Shown here in pieces: positions 33,593 through 44,930 of a DNA stretch of 64,000 nucleotides (positions within the stretch are counted from its first letter, which is position 1; each line of letters begins with the position of its first letter). Origin of the DNA: Malacoplasma iowae (GTDB lineage Bacteria; Bacillota_I; Bacilli_A; Mycoplasmatales; Mycoplasmoidaceae); assembly GCF_900660615.1 (NCBI RefSeq), contig NZ_LR215023.1:744001-808000 (forward strand), given 5' to 3'. Both the position numbers and the translations under genes were made by a program. The notes under the pieces are model-generated. The model was given only the letters and a program-made list of their open reading frames with translations. It was not told the origin of the DNA and did not search any database.

Positions 33593-34813
33593 TTAGACTT
33601 CTCCTTCCTGGTTGTAAACTATTTTGTATTTTTGATTACCAATTATTGCTCATTTTAAATTTGGATCAATTTGCAAGTAATATAAATCATTTTTGTTTAA
33701 ATTTAGTTTCTTATTAGCTATTAATCTATTTTTTTGAATGTAATCAAATTCAGATGAGTTTGAAAAGATTTCAACGAAATTTTTGTTTTTAAATAATTTT
33801 TCTCAACCCAAGAATCATATGTTTCTTTGACTTCATTTATATAATTTCATGTATCAAGCTAAACTATTAGATTTTGCCAATTTAATTCTTGGATCTATAA
33901 ATGTATATAAAACGTCAGCAAATATCTGTAAAGCAAAATATATACCAGATATAACTAAAGCATTAAACATTAAAAGATAAATTTGTTTTTGTTGTACTGC
34001 ATCAACAAGTTGGTTGGCAATTCCTGGAACACCATAGAATTTTTCAATAATAATTGAACCACCAACTACGATTAAAAATGAAGGAATAATTACAGATAAA
34101 ACTGGAATAGATGCATTTCTTAAACAGTGTTTAAACAACACAGTTGGATATGTAAGACCTTTTGATAAAGCGGTTTTAACATAGTCCTGATTTAAAACAT
34201 CAACCATTTCATTTCTAGTGTAGTAAACAATTGTAGGAGTTAATGAACTCACTAAAGCACTAATTGGCAATAAAGATGTTTTTATTAATTTAATCGGGTC
34301 AAATGAACTACTATCAAGTGCTGGAAAAGTAATTGGTCATCCTCCATCTGCTGCTCATCTTATTAAGAAAGTTGCAACAACAAATGATGGAACTGAAAGA
34401 AAGAATACAGAGACAACGTTTATTAATGTATCTTGTCATCTTCCTCTATAAACTGCTGCCAACACTCCAAAGAATACTCCGATGATAACAGATAAAACAA
34501 AAGCGATTCCAGCTAAAGCCATTGTATATGGCATAACTCTTAAAAATTTATCTTCAATTGAAATACTTTCCCTATAGTTTGTACCAAACTGTCCAGTTGT
34601 AATCCATTTTTTTCAAAATAAAGCATATTGTTCAACTACTGGTTTAGTTAATCCTAAACCCTCAAGTCTTTTAAAAAATTCTTCATTAGATTCTTGTTGT
34701 GATTTTTCAATTGGAAAACCTGGTAGCAAATTCGTTAGAAAAAATATTAAAGTAATTAGAATAAATAATGCTAATAATGCAAAACCAATTCTCTTTAATA
34801 TATAATTCAGCAT
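33593..34813 (-). CDS. oppB: oligopeptide ABC transporter permease OppB
   Basis: 406 aa. The N-terminal signature MLNYILKRIGFALLALFILITLIF is typical, and the EAA loop is DYVKTALSKGLTYPTVLFKHCLRN. The usual C-terminal end DPRIKLAK comes near residue 315. About 85 further residues then follow, polar and Lys/Asn/Trp-rich, without membrane helices (FLGWEKLFKNKNFVEIF). Such a tail is unusual, and its role is not clear. RBS GGGGGTAAATT. Confidence 0.93.
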
Positions 34814-34859
34814 AATTTACCCCCTTTTCTTATTTTATTTCATAAGTACCATTTTATTT

Positions 34860-37343
34860 TTATTTATTATCTTTTTTAGAAACAGATCAATCTTTAAAAT
34901 TTGTAGTTGAGTTTAATGATGGTAAAACATTAAATCCTGGTCTAACAACATTGAAAGATTTATAATCAAGACCCATTTCATAATTTGGTATAAATGGATA
35001 TGTATTATCAATTCATTGCACTAAAGCATATGTGTTGTATTGGTTTAAATCTCCTCAAGTAGCAATTTGTGAACTTAATCCACTTGTAATATCAGTTACT
35101 AGATAATCTGTTGCTTTTAAAGTTGTATTACTATTTTGATCTTTCTTTTTTATTCCACCTTTTTGAACTAAATAGTTTCAAAGATTTGTCAATCAAGCAT
35201 CTTTTGAACTTCAACCTGTACCTTCTACAGGATCTTTTTCAACTTTATTACCATTAGTTTTTTTAACTGCTGCTTGCATTTCTTTAAATAATAAAGGTCA
35301 CAATGTAGCAGTTTTTGTATCAGCAACCAATCCAACTTCTATATCACTACCATTTATTTTATTTTTCATTATTGGATATCCATCTTTATCAAATTTATAT
35401 TGAAAATAATATCCAACTCAAGTACCAACCGCATTATAATCTGGTCCTCAAAGATATGATCCTAATGGTGAATTTGCATTGTAAAAATAATCAACAACTG
35501 TTTGGTTAGTTCTATTTATTAAATTAAATTTAACTTTGTTATTAGTTAATTCACTAATTGATTTAATTAGTTCTTGAATATATTTAGTTTGTTCATTTGT
35601 ATATGAAGACACAAGAGTTCTATAATCAAGTTCTAAAGGTGTTTTTGCTGTGGCACCAATATTGTCTAGTGCTTTCATCATTGCATCATATGTATTCTTT
35701 TCTTCTTCATTCATGTTATTTGTTAACAAATAACCATTACTATTAATATCTTTTAATTGCTCTTTATAATTACCAACTAACCCTGTAATTTTTTCTCCAT
35801 TGATAGTTACATCACCATCTCTTATTTGTTGATATTGAAGAGTTGTTTTATTACCATTTGTATAAGATAAATAACCATAAGGAGAAGCAGACATAGTAAC
35901 ATCATATTTTCCTGGTTTTCAAGCAAGTTGTGCAAGCTTAGCATAATTAATTAAAGTGTTTATTCCTTTTCTAATTGCTAAACCATCTGTATAATAGCTT
36001 TTTACAAATTTTTCATATACAGGTCCAATATTTGTTTTTAATGAACCATTAGTATCATATATATCAGTGTTATATGCAATGAATTGTCCTTGTGTTGTTT
36101 TTGTAGCAGTTACAGGTCTTAAAGCACCTGTTCCAGAATATTTTAAAACAGCTTCTAATTGTTGAGCTGCTGGAACTTGTGCATAATCTAATTCACCAGT
36201 TGTAAAACCTCTATAAATTTTTTCATTGTTCCCAAATGCATTCCCATAAAATAAAATGACATTTTTAATTTTTTCATCAATTTTTCCTGCACCTTTAACT
36301 TTTTCAAAATAATAATCATTTCTAACAAAATCAACATCTTGTAAAGTTGAATTTCTAATATAGTATGGACCAGCACTTCAAATATCAACATTTGTTTGCT
36401 GTTCTCCACCTCCAAATACAGCATTCCAATTTGTGTTAACTTGATCAATAACTCTACTTCCATCATTATCTGTTAATACAATTGGATTATTTGAATCATT
36501 TTCGTCACCAAGTGTTAGTATTGGTTTTACTTCTGGATTATCATATGGCATTGCTGCAAAATAACCTTTGGAAATAATATCAAATAAATAAATTGATGGA
36601 GTTGATGTCATTTGAAAAGTAAATGTATTATTAGTAGGTTCTGTTTTCAAAGTTTTTTCTGGATCAATTCCTGCTAAAGAAAAGAAATAGCTATTTGCGT
36701 TTAAACCATAAAGAGTAGATTTATAATAACCTTCCATTCCTGCATAAAAATCCTTTGCAGTAACATCTCCCATTACATTACCATTCTTATCTCTTCATTT
36801 AAGCCCTTCTCTTATCTTAAATTCAACTGATGTTGCAGTATCTAATGCTTTTTTTGCTTTTTCTAAATCAATTGCCCCTGTTGTTTTATCAACAGTTGAA
36901 TCACTAATAACATGAACTCATTTTTTAGAACCATTTTGAATTGGTGTTGAATTTGTTTCTTCTTTGTCTTCATCATTAACTTTATTTTCTGCAACATAAT
37001 GAATTTTAATTTCACTTGCACCTTCTAATATCATATGTGCTTCTGGTGTTTGTGTTGCTTCACCAGTTTCATCATTAAACTTATAATCCCCAGTTGTTTG
37101 TCAATTAACTAAATTTAAAAAAACAGAATTGAAATAAGTTGTTGATGGTGAATCTACAAATGTTGTACCAAGTGGCGTTTTAGAACTTGTAAACATGTTA
37201 ACAGTCGTGGCTCATCTAAGAGTATCAGTATCAAATTGCATTGATGAACAACTTGCTAGTGTTACAGCAATTGGAATTGTAGCAACAGATAAAAGCACTG
37301 TCGATTTTACTTTTTTCGATAAGAGTTTTTTATTATTTTTCAT
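34860..37343 (-). CDS. oppA: oligopeptide-binding lipoprotein OppA
   Basis: 827 aa. The signal peptide ends in the lipobox LASC (Cys32), so the protein is anchored at the outer membrane face and delivers peptides to OppBC. Recognisable SBP_bac_5 features are VEFKIREGLKWRDKNGN, TAKDFYAGMEGYY, GPYYIRNSTLQDVDFVRND, FTTGELDYAQVP and LAIRKGINTLINYAKLA. The length is typical for mycoplasma OppA, which is much larger than in E. coli. The first gene of oppABCDF. A proper Shine-Dalgarno is not adjacent to the ATG; AAGGAT lies ~25 bp upstream. A ~330-nt leader precedes it. Confidence 0.93.
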
Positions 37344-37402
37344 AGCAACATTTATCAAATAAATTTGATATCCTTTCTTAAATTATTTAAAGCCATACAT
37401 AT

Positions 37403-37441
37403 AATAAGGGCTTATTACTTTTCTAGTAACAAGCCCTTATT
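37403..37441 (-). promoter_or_regulatory. strong leader hairpin upstream of oppA
   Basis: AATAAGGGCTTATTACT pairs with AGTAACAAGCCCTTATT (one wobble) around a short loop, 60 bp upstream of the oppA ATG and inside the presumed transcript. T-richness after it on the minus strand is weak (ATTATATGTATG), so it may be an attenuator, an RNA-stabilising element or the 3' end of a short leader RNA rather than a plain terminator. Confidence 0.6.
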
Positions 37442-37534
37442 AATCAATTTATAAAAACAACTTAATGAATTTAATTAACTTTGTATCGCTACCAGGATTA
37501 ATATAATCTATTAATATTGTTTTGTTTCAACTTA

Positions 37535-37645
37535 TTAAAAAGCAAAACAAAACATACTCAACATGCATTTAAATGGCTTATATGCATTAGGTTGAATTGT
37601 TAGTTGTGTCGAAGTGTTATTCATATTATTTCTAATAACTAACAT
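37535..37645 (-). CDS. 36-codon leader ORF ahead of oppA
   Basis: ATG 37645 to TAA 37535-37537, preceded by AAGGATTAAACA (an excellent RBS for this genome) and, 26 bp further, by a TATAAT box. The peptide begins MLVIRNNMNNTSTQLT and ends CMLSMFCFAF. It is too short to assign, but it is better signposted for translation than oppA itself. It could be a leader peptide coupling translation to the hairpin at 37403-37441, or a small membrane-active peptide. It might also be chance. Confidence 0.4.
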   Translation of the reverse strand: MLVIRNNMNNTSTQLTIQPNAYKPFKCMLSMFCFAF

Positions 37646-38090
37646 TGTTTAATCCTTAATTTAATAGACTTATTATACATTCCAAAACAGAAAATTTTTA
37701 TATTTTTGGTTTTTTAAAATACAAAATTTTGTGAGTCTGTATTTTAAAATTAATATTTTTTCATTCATATTCAATCTTAATTTAAATATAAAAACTAAAT
37801 AATAATAACAAAATTAACCATCATAATTTGAATTTCAATAAAAATTATGTAGTTGATCTTTTTAAATTAATAAATAAATTAAGATAAAAAAATTTAATAT
37901 TTTTAATTTTTAAATACATTTGTTTAAACTTATTTAAAATCATATTTTTTTATTTTAAATAATGAAAAAATATGATTTAATTCCATTAACGGTTTCCTTT
38001 TCTAAATAAAAATGATACCGTTTATAAGTGGTAGAATTAAAAACGATAAATTTAATTAAAATTATATAAATATGAAATAAAGGAGTCATT
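37646..38090. other. divergent intergenic region between opp and yaaA
   Basis: 445 bp, very AT-rich. It holds the opp promoter (37672-37677) at one end. At the other, before yaaA, a small inverted repeat AACGGT ... ACCGTT (37988-38022) could be an operator. The ~300 bp between them show no ORF with an RBS and no clear structure. Confidence 0.5.
37672..37677 (-). promoter_or_regulatory. -10 box of the opp operon
   Basis: TATAAT with an upstream TG (TGTATAAT, extended -10) on the minus strand. It is followed within 20 bp by the RBS of the leader ORF. No clear -35. Confidence 0.6.
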
Positions 38091-38864
38091 ATGATAATTT
38101 TAGTTTCCCCATCGAAAACCCAAAAAGAAAACCATAAAGAACTTTGGGATAAATTCGAATTCTCAACACCTGTCTTTATAAAAGAATCTTTAGTTGTAAA
38201 CAAATCACTTATCAAAACAATTAAAGAACAAAATGAATTTCTATTATATGAAATATTTCAAGTTAATGAGTTTAGTGTTAATGGTAAAGCTTTACTTAAA
38301 GATACAATAAGAAATATAGAACAATTTGAAATTAGTAAACAATATCCAGCTATTTTTTATTATTATGGTTTAGTATTTAAAGAAATTCTTGGGGATAAGG
38401 TTACAGTAAATCAAATTAATTTTTTAAACCAAAATTTATTCATAATGTCTGCTTATTATGGATTAGTTAAACCTTTAGATTTAATTAAAAATTATAGACT
38501 AATGATGGAATCTAAAGTTCAAATTGAAGGTGTAAGACTTGTAAACTATTGAAAAGAACACATCAACTTTTATTTATCTAAATTAAATAAAACAATAATT
38601 AATTTAAGTTCAAAAGAATACACACAAGCTTTAGATTATAAAAAACTTAATATTATTGATTTTGATTTTTTAGTAAATGCTAATGGAAAAATCAAATCGC
38701 TTCCTACACATAAAAAAATTGCAAGAGGGAAACTAATTAATTATCTTTCCCAAAAAAATAAATTAACATTAGATGTTATTAAATCATTTAATGTTGATGG
38801 ATACAAATATGATGAAGAAATGTCAACTGAAAGTAAAATTGTATTTATTAAAAATCAAGAATAA
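38091..38864 (+). CDS. yaaA: YaaA family peroxide-stress protein
   Basis: 257 aa. The family start MIILVSPSKTQ, central AYYGLVKPLDLIKNYRLMME, NLSSKEY and KKIARGKLINYL all match E. coli YaaA in order and spacing. YaaA limits damage from hydrogen peroxide by lowering unincorporated iron and binds DNA; the mechanism is not settled. RBS AAAGGAGTCATT. The stop overlaps the start of the next gene by 1 bp (TAATG), so it heads a three-gene operon. Confidence 0.92.
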
Positions 38865-39208
38865 TGAAAACAATAATTAATGTTAAATCTTTAAACATAA
38901 AATCTTTCAGTTCTTTTTTAAACAAAAATAAAAATAAAATTATTGCAATTTTTTATGCTGATTGATGTCCATATTGTTTAAGAAATGTTCCACAAATTAT
39001 TAGTTGAATTTCAGAATTAAAAATTAATAATGTTATTTACATAAAAATAGATGATGTAAATCAAGATGTTTGAATTGACAGTTTTAATAAAAATGAATGA
39101 AATCTTAAAGTTGTTCCAACAGTCAGAATATATGATAAAAATAAATTGATAAAAGAACATAGTAATGAAATTACTAAAAAAGAATTTGAAAATTTTATTA
39201 AGGAATAA
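38864..39208 (+). CDS. thioredoxin-like protein
   Basis: 114 aa. IIAIFYADWCPYCLRNVP is the thioredoxin active site (CPYC instead of CGPC, more glutaredoxin/DsbA-like), followed by the cis-Pro motif VVPTVRIYD. No signal peptide, so it is cytosolic. A role in thiol repair would suit its place directly after yaaA. It is probably not the main thioredoxin, which normally has CGPC. Start coupled to the yaaA stop. Confidence 0.85.
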
Positions 39209-39211
39209 TAA

Positions 39212-40042
39212 ATGGATTGCATTCTTAAAATTAAATCAAGTGTTCATGGCCATACAAAATATTGTAATCATTCAGACATTGAACCTGAATGATTAGTTAT
39301 CAAAGCAAAGGAAATGGGTTTTAAAGAATTTACAATATCAGAACACATTCCATATGAAAAAGATAGCCCATACCGTCCAACAATGAAAGTATGAAATGAT
39401 GTTTTATACAAAAAGCTTGTTGAACTTCAAGAAAAATATAATGATGATGATTTTAAATTATTTATATCAATCGAATCTGAATACTTTAAAAAAGATCATC
39501 AATTTTATTTTGATTTTTTTAATAAATACAATTTAGATTTTGCGATTTTTGGAAACCACCATTATGGTTCCAACTTAGAACAGCAAATTGAATTCACAGA
39601 TGTTTTTAAAGATTGCTATGAAGCAACTAAGTGTTATGTTAAACAGGCAATTGATGGGTTTAAATCAAATTTATTTATCCATTTAGCTCACCCAGACTTT
39701 ATGATTCGTATGTATAATTTTTGAGATCATAGAATAGAAAAACTATATAAAAAATTAATTAAAAAAGCAATCAAATATAACATTAGTCTTGGTTTTAATG
39801 TTAATGGTTATTATTCAAAAAATAAAACAAATCCACCTGATGAATATTATTATCCTGTTAAAAAATTTTGAGACCTTGTAAAAAATACAAAAGCCAAGGT
39901 TAGAGTTGAGTGTGATATACACCATGTGAAATTACTTGATGCATCATTAATAAACAATTGTTATGATTACGCTATTGAGCTTGGCTTAAAAAATAATTTA
40001 ATTGATGAAATTAATTTACCAATAAAAAATAAAAAAATTTAA
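39212..40042 (+). CDS. PHP-domain phosphoesterase (histidinol-phosphatase-like)
   Basis: 276 aa. PHP metal-binding motifs: SVHGHTKYCNHSD at the N-terminus (usually DxHxH; here VHGH), ISEHIPYE, SIESEYF, FGNHHYG, LAHPD and ECDIHH near the C-terminus. This order matches the HisK-type histidinol phosphatases. Histidine synthesis is not expected in a mollicute, so another phosphate ester is the likely substrate. It starts 3 bp after the previous stop, the last gene of the yaaA operon. Confidence 0.85.
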
Positions 40043-40080
40043 TCAAACTTTAAATATCTTATATACAAAAAGATTTAAAA

Positions 40081-40140
40081 AAAACATGGACATTAAACTT
40101 GAATTTTTATTCAAATTTATTAACCATGTTTTTATTTTTT
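40081..40140. terminator. bidirectional terminator between the PHP gene and uvrB
   Basis: AAAACATGG pairs with CCATGTTTT. An inner stem TTGAAT / ATTCAA lies within the loop, with T-tracts on both strands. It serves the yaaA operon (plus) and uvrB (minus), which converge here. Confidence 0.8.
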
Positions 40141-40201
40141 TAATTTTCAACTAAATTGTTTAGTTTATAAACATTCATAAAAAATTATATTAGTTTAAAG
40201 T

Positions 40202-42175
40202 TTAATTACTATTTGATTCAAGCTCAATAATAATATCTCTTAAATAAGCTGCTCTTTCATATTCTTGTTTTTTTGCTGCTTCCATCATTTCTTTTCTAAG
40301 GTTAGCAATTGTTTGTTTTCTCATTTGCACACCTTTTTTAGTTTTATCTTTTAATCTATTAAAGTCCAATTCTATTTCAGATCTATCAAGATCTAGTGCA
40401 ATTGGTTTAATAATAGTTTTTGGAACAATATTATGTTTTTTATTAAACTCAATTTGAATATTTCTTCTTCTATTTGTTTCATCAATTGCAATTTTCATAG
40501 CTTCTGTAATTTCGTCAGCATACATAATAACTCTACCATCAACATTTCTAGCAGCTCTTCCTATAATTTGGATTAATGACTTATCACTTCTAAAAAAACC
40601 GGGTTTATCAGCATCTAATATCATCACCAATGAAACTTCTGGAACATCTAACCCTTCCCTTAACAAATTAATTCCAACAACAACATCATAAATGCCTTTT
40701 CTTAAATTATTTAAGATTTTATAACGCTCTAATGTTTTTAATTCATTGTGAAGGTATGCTACTTTTATGTTTTTGTTTTTTAAATAATTTGTTAATTCTT
40801 CAGCCATTCTTATTGTCATGACAGTAATAAATGTTCTTTGTTTTTTTGCAATTTGTTTGTTTAATTCATTTTCAATATCAATTATTTGATCTTTAGTTTT
40901 TCTTATTTCAACTATTGGATCAACAAGACCTGTTGGTCTAATAATTTGTTCAGTAATAACTCCATTTGATTCATTAATTTCTCATTCATTAGGCGTTGCA
41001 CTAACATATAGAACTTTATTTATCTTATTTAAAAATTCATCAAAGTTAAGTGGTCTATTATCTAAAGCACTCGGAAGTCTAAATCCATATTCTACAAGTG
41101 TTTCTTTTCTGCTTCTATCAGTATTATACATTCCTCTGATTTGTGGAACCATCATATGAGATTCATCAACAATTAACAATCAATCACCATCAAAAAAATC
41201 AAATATTGTATAAGGTGTTTGTCCCTCTTCTCTTAATTCAAGATGTCTTGAATAATTTTCAATTCCAGAACAATATCCAAACTCTCTAAAAGAGTCTAAA
41301 TCGTGATTTGTTCTTTCCCATATTCTTTGTGCTTCAATTAATTTATTATTATCTTTAAAATTTTGATGAACTAGTTGCAATTCTTTTTCGATTCTTGATA
41401 AAGATTCTTCAAGAGTATCTTTATTAGCTAAATATAAATCAGCTGCACAAATAGTTATATCTTTTTCTTTTCTAATAACATTTTTTGATAAAGGTTCTAT
41501 GATTGCAATTTCTTCAATTTCATCACCAAAAAAAGATAAACGAATGTTAAATTCATCAGTAAAACCTGGAGCAATTTCAACCACATCTCCCTTAATACTA
41601 AACTTCCCATGAACAACATCAACATCATTTCTTTGATAATTTAAATTAACAAGTGCATATTGTAATTCTTTAATATTAATTTTTTGATTAAGAACTAAAT
41701 GCAATTTATTTTTCATAAATTCAACTGGAGGAGTTGAAGCATAAATACAAGCAACACTTGCAACAACTATTACATCATTACGATCTGTAAGTGAATTAAG
41801 AGCTGATATATTAAGCATTTCTATATCTGAATTGGTTTGTGAATTTTTTTCAATATATGTATTAGTTTTTGGCAAAAAAGCTTCTGGTTGATAAAAGTCG
41901 AAAGCGGATACAAAATATTCAACTTTATTATTTGGAAACATCTCTTTAAATTCAGAATAAAGTTGAGCAGCAAGTGTTTTATTGTGTGCCATTACTAGGG
42001 TTTTACAATTTAAATTTTTAATGATGTTAGCCATTGTATAAGTTTTACCTGTTCCAGTAGCACCAACTAAAACTTGTGATTTAAGTTTTTTATTTTTAAA
42101 ACCGTCAGTAATCTTTTCTATTGCTTGTGGTTGATCACCACTTGGTTTATATTTTGATACCAATTCAAATTTCAT
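40202..42175 (-). CDS. uvrB: excinuclease ABC subunit B
   Basis: 657 aa, normal length. Damage-verifying helicase-like subunit of nucleotide excision repair. Walker A is VGATGTGKT (residues 37-45); the beta-hairpin region lies around YYDYYQPEAF-equivalent [19 protein letters not shown]; the DEAD-box-like motif is VDESHM; motif VI is QIIGRAARN; and the C-terminal UVR domain [17 protein letters not shown] binds UvrC. RBS AAAGGATGATTT. uvrA and uvrC are not in the window. Confidence 0.97.
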
Positions 42176-42267
42176 AAATCATCCTTTATATTAAATATAC
42201 AATTGCATAAGCATAAATTATAAATAATAGTATTAGAAAATATAGTAAAGAATCAATTAAATAAACT

Positions 42268-42303
42268 AGGACATTAAAATAGATTAAACTATTTTAATGT
42301 CCT
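42268..42303 (-). terminator. perfect 15-bp hairpin after the small membrane gene
   Basis: AGGACATTAAAATAG / CTATTTTAATGTCCT with a 6-nt loop. It separates the 62-aa gene from uvrB. Confidence 0.75.
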
Positions 42304-42335
42304 AATAATTATAAGTTATATTATTTCTGCAATTC

Positions 42336-42524
42336 TTATCTTTTGTTAGAAAGAGCATAAATAATTGCGCCTATAACTGGTGGCATAAAAAAGAAAGGAA
42401 TGAATCATATTCTACTTTTAAGGTTAAAAGTTTTAGTTAGAATATATACAATCCCTCCTAATAATAAACCAAAAATTAAGGCACATAAAAATCCAATTAT
42501 ATGGAATTTGCCATCTTTAGCCAT
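42336..42524 (-). CDS. small two-helix membrane protein, 62 aa
   Basis: Too short for most gene finders. The ATG at 42524 follows AAAAGGAGAAAAT, a strong RBS. The sequence MAKDGKFHIIGFLCALIFGL starts the first helix. A short polar turn (KTFNLKSRIW) leads into a second helix with FMPPVIGAIIYAL. It ends LSNKR. It lies 34 bp downstream of the M20 amidohydrolase gene and probably shares its transcript. Function unknown. Confidence 0.75.
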
Positions 42525-42558
42525 ATTTTCTCCTTTTAATGCATAATATAGTATAGCA

Positions 42559-43740
42559 TTAAACCAATAATTTATTAATAGTGTTTACAAAATATGTAAC
42601 ACCATAAGTTAAAGATTTATCTCCAAAATCATATTTTGAATTATGAATAGGGCATTTATCACCTGTAGAAATGAAAACAAACACTGATGGAACCTTTTGT
42701 CCATAAAAACTAAAATCTTCTCCACCCATTACTTGTTCTGTTTCATTAACAAATTTATTTCCAAGTTCATTGATTGTTATCTCTTTAATTTTTTCATTAA
42801 GTTCAAAGTCATTATAAACAGCATCATTACCCAATGATTTAAATTCTAATGATAAACCAAATTTTTTTGCAGAACATTCTGCATATTCTTTAATTTTTGA
42901 TTCAAATAATTTTCTAGTTGCTTCATCAACTGTTCTAAAAGTACCTTTGACTACACAATAATCTGGGATGATATTTCCAGCAGAAGCACTTCCAGATGAA
43001 ATATTACAAACTGATAAAACACATCTATTTTTAGATGGTACATTTCTGTTTTTTAAATAATAAATGCTATTAATGAATTCTATTGCGCTTGGAATTGGAT
43101 CAATTGTATCTTCAGGAGAACTCCCATGTCCGCCTCTTCCTTTAAAAATAATTTCAAAAATATTTGTTGATGCCATCATTGCATCATTTTTTGAATAAAA
43201 GCAAATTGTACCTTCTTTTAATTCTTTACCAATTGTTACATTACTCATTCCATGTAACCCAATAATAAAATCAATATTATATTTTTCAAATAATCCATTA
43301 CTAATTATTTCTTTTGCCCCAGAACCAATTTCTTCAGCAGCTTGAAAAATAAACATTACAGTGCCTTTGAAATTTCTTTTTTCAGATATATATTTTGCAG
43401 CTCCCAAAGCAATAGTCATGTGTCCATCATGCCCACAAGCATGCATACAACCTTCATTAATTGATTTGTATTCTAAATTGGTTTCCTCTTTCAATGGCAA
43501 AGCATCCATATCTGATCTTATTGCAAGACATTTACCATTACCATTTTTAAGTGTTGCAATAATACTTGTTTTCGAAAAACTTCTATCTATTTGAAACCCT
43601 CATTCTTTTAATAATGATTCAATTTTTTTTGATGTTTCAAATTCTTTGAAACTCAACTCTGGGTGTTTATGAAATCATTTTCTTGTTTCAATTAATCATT
43701 CTTTAAGTTGATTTTCTATTGTTTTTAATAATGAACTCAT
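42559..43740 (-). CDS. M20D-family amidohydrolase / carboxypeptidase
   Basis: 393 aa. Metal-binding motifs ACGHDGHMTIALG and FIFQAAEEIGSGAKEII (catalytic Glu), the dimerisation lid GRGGHGSSPEDTIDPI and the C-terminal metal ligand EQVMGGEDFSFY place it in the M20D group. This group includes hippurate, N-acyl-amino-acid and N-acetyl-diaminopimelate deacylases. The organism has no wall, so an N-acyl amino acid or peptide substrate is more likely than a diaminopimelate one. Cytosolic. RBS TTAAGGAATTTAG. Confidence 0.9.
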
Positions 43741-43800
43741 ATCTAAATTCCTTAATAACTATCATTAATAAAATATCATAAATAAATTATTAAAAATAAA

Positions 43801-43826
43801 AAACGATCATGTACATATGATCGTTA
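43801..43826 (-). terminator. terminator of rpsP-trmD-rplS
   Basis: Perfect 8-bp stem ACGATCAT / ATGATCGT followed by a T-tract on the minus strand, directly after rplS. Confidence 0.88.
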
Positions 43827-43835
43827 TAAATTAAA

Positions 43836-44240
43836 TTATTTTTTATTAGCTTTAGTTTTTTTAATATCTTTAGTGTCTTTAGCTTTTTTTTCTTTAATTC
43901 TTGCAGATTTACCAGATCTTTCTCTCATATATGAAAGATAAGCTCTTCTAACTTTACCTTTTCTTACAACTTCTATTTTTTCTAATAAAGGTGAGTGTAA
44001 TTGGAAAGTTCTTTCAACTCCAACACCATTACTTTCTTTTCTTACAATACAAGTTTCAGAAAGTCCTGAACCTCTACGTCTTAAAACAATACCTTCAAAT
44101 TTTTGAATTCTTAATTTGTTGTTTTCTAAAATTTTGTTATGGAATACAACAGTGTCTCCAGGACCAAAGTTTGGAATATCGTGCTTTAATTGCGAAGACT
44201 CAACATGTTTAATAATATCAACTTTATTAACGTTTGCCAT
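43836..44240 (-). CDS. rplS: 50S ribosomal protein L19
   Basis: 134 aa. [39 protein letters not shown] and [22 protein letters not shown] are the L19 hallmarks. A ~18-residue Lys/Asp tail is added, as in other mollicute ribosomal proteins. L19 sits at the 30S-50S interface. The RBS AAAGGATAG lies inside the end of trmD, 3 bp upstream. Confidence 0.97.
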   Translation of the reverse strand: MANVNKVDIIKHVESSQLKHDIPNFGPGDTVVFHNKILENNKLRIQKFEGIVLRRRGSGLSETCIVRKESNGVGVERTFQLHSPLLEKIEVVRKGKVRRAYLSYMRERSGKSARIKEKKAKDTKDIKKTKANKK

Positions 44241-44243
44241 TTT

Positions 44244-44930
44244 CTATCCTTTCTTTTCTTTTAGATATTTTTGATATAAATCTTTTCTAAATTTTTTAGT
44301 CTTTTCAATTTGTTGATTTACTCTATATTCATTGATTAATTTATGATTTCCACCAATTAGAACTTCTGGTACTACCATACCATCAAATTCATATGGTTTA
44401 GTATAAACTGGATAGTCTAATAAATTATTCTCAAAAGATTCATTTATCAAACTTTCTTTATTAATAACATTTTCTATTTGTCTTATTGTTGCATCTAAAA
44501 CAACAAGTGCTGGAAGTTCGCCACCAGTTAAAACATAATCACCTATTGATAATTGAACATCAACATATTTATTAATTCTTTCATCAAAACCTTCATAATG
44601 ACCACATATAAGAATAATATGTTTACATTTTGAAATCACTTTTGACATCTTATTGTTAAATTGATATCCACTAGGGGTTAAAAGAATTGTTAAACATCCT
44701 TTAGTTTTAACTTGTTTTAATGCATCAACTATTGGTTGAAGCATAAGAACCATCCCAGGACCACCACCATATGGAGTATCATCAACTTTGTTATGCTTAT
44801 TTTTAGAAAAGTCTCTAAAATTTATAATCTCTATTTCAACAGTATTTGAATTTAAAGCTTTTTTAATTATTGAGCTATTAATATATTGATCAAACACTTT
44901 TGGAAATAAAGTTAAAATTGTAAACTTCAT
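44244..44930 (-). CDS. trmD: tRNA (guanine37-N1)-methyltransferase
   Basis: 228 aa. Methylates G37 of tRNAs reading CNN codons using SAM, preventing +1 frameshifts. DDTPYGGGPGMVL, ICGHYEGFDERI and SIGDYVLTGGELPALV form the trefoil-knot SAM site of TrmD; the C-terminus YTKPYEFDGMVVPEVLIGGNH is also diagnostic. The start overlaps the rpsP stop by one base (TAATG). Confidence 0.97.
   Translation of the reverse strand: MKFTILTLFPKVFDQYINSSIIKKALNSNTVEIEIINFRDFSKNKHNKVDDTPYGGGPGMVLMLQPIVDALKQVKTKGCLTILLTPSGYQFNNKMSKVISKCKHIILICGHYEGFDERINKYVDVQLSIGDYVLTGGELPALVVLDATIRQIENVINKESLINESFENNLLDYPVYTKPYEFDGMVVPEVLIGGNHKLINEYRVNQQIEKTKKFRKDLYQKYLKEKKG

Noticed and set aside
37986-38000. A cre-like (CcpA) site near AACGGTTTCC
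   Set aside because: It fails several conserved positions of the cre consensus. The part that pairs with ACCGTT downstream is better described as a weak inverted repeat.
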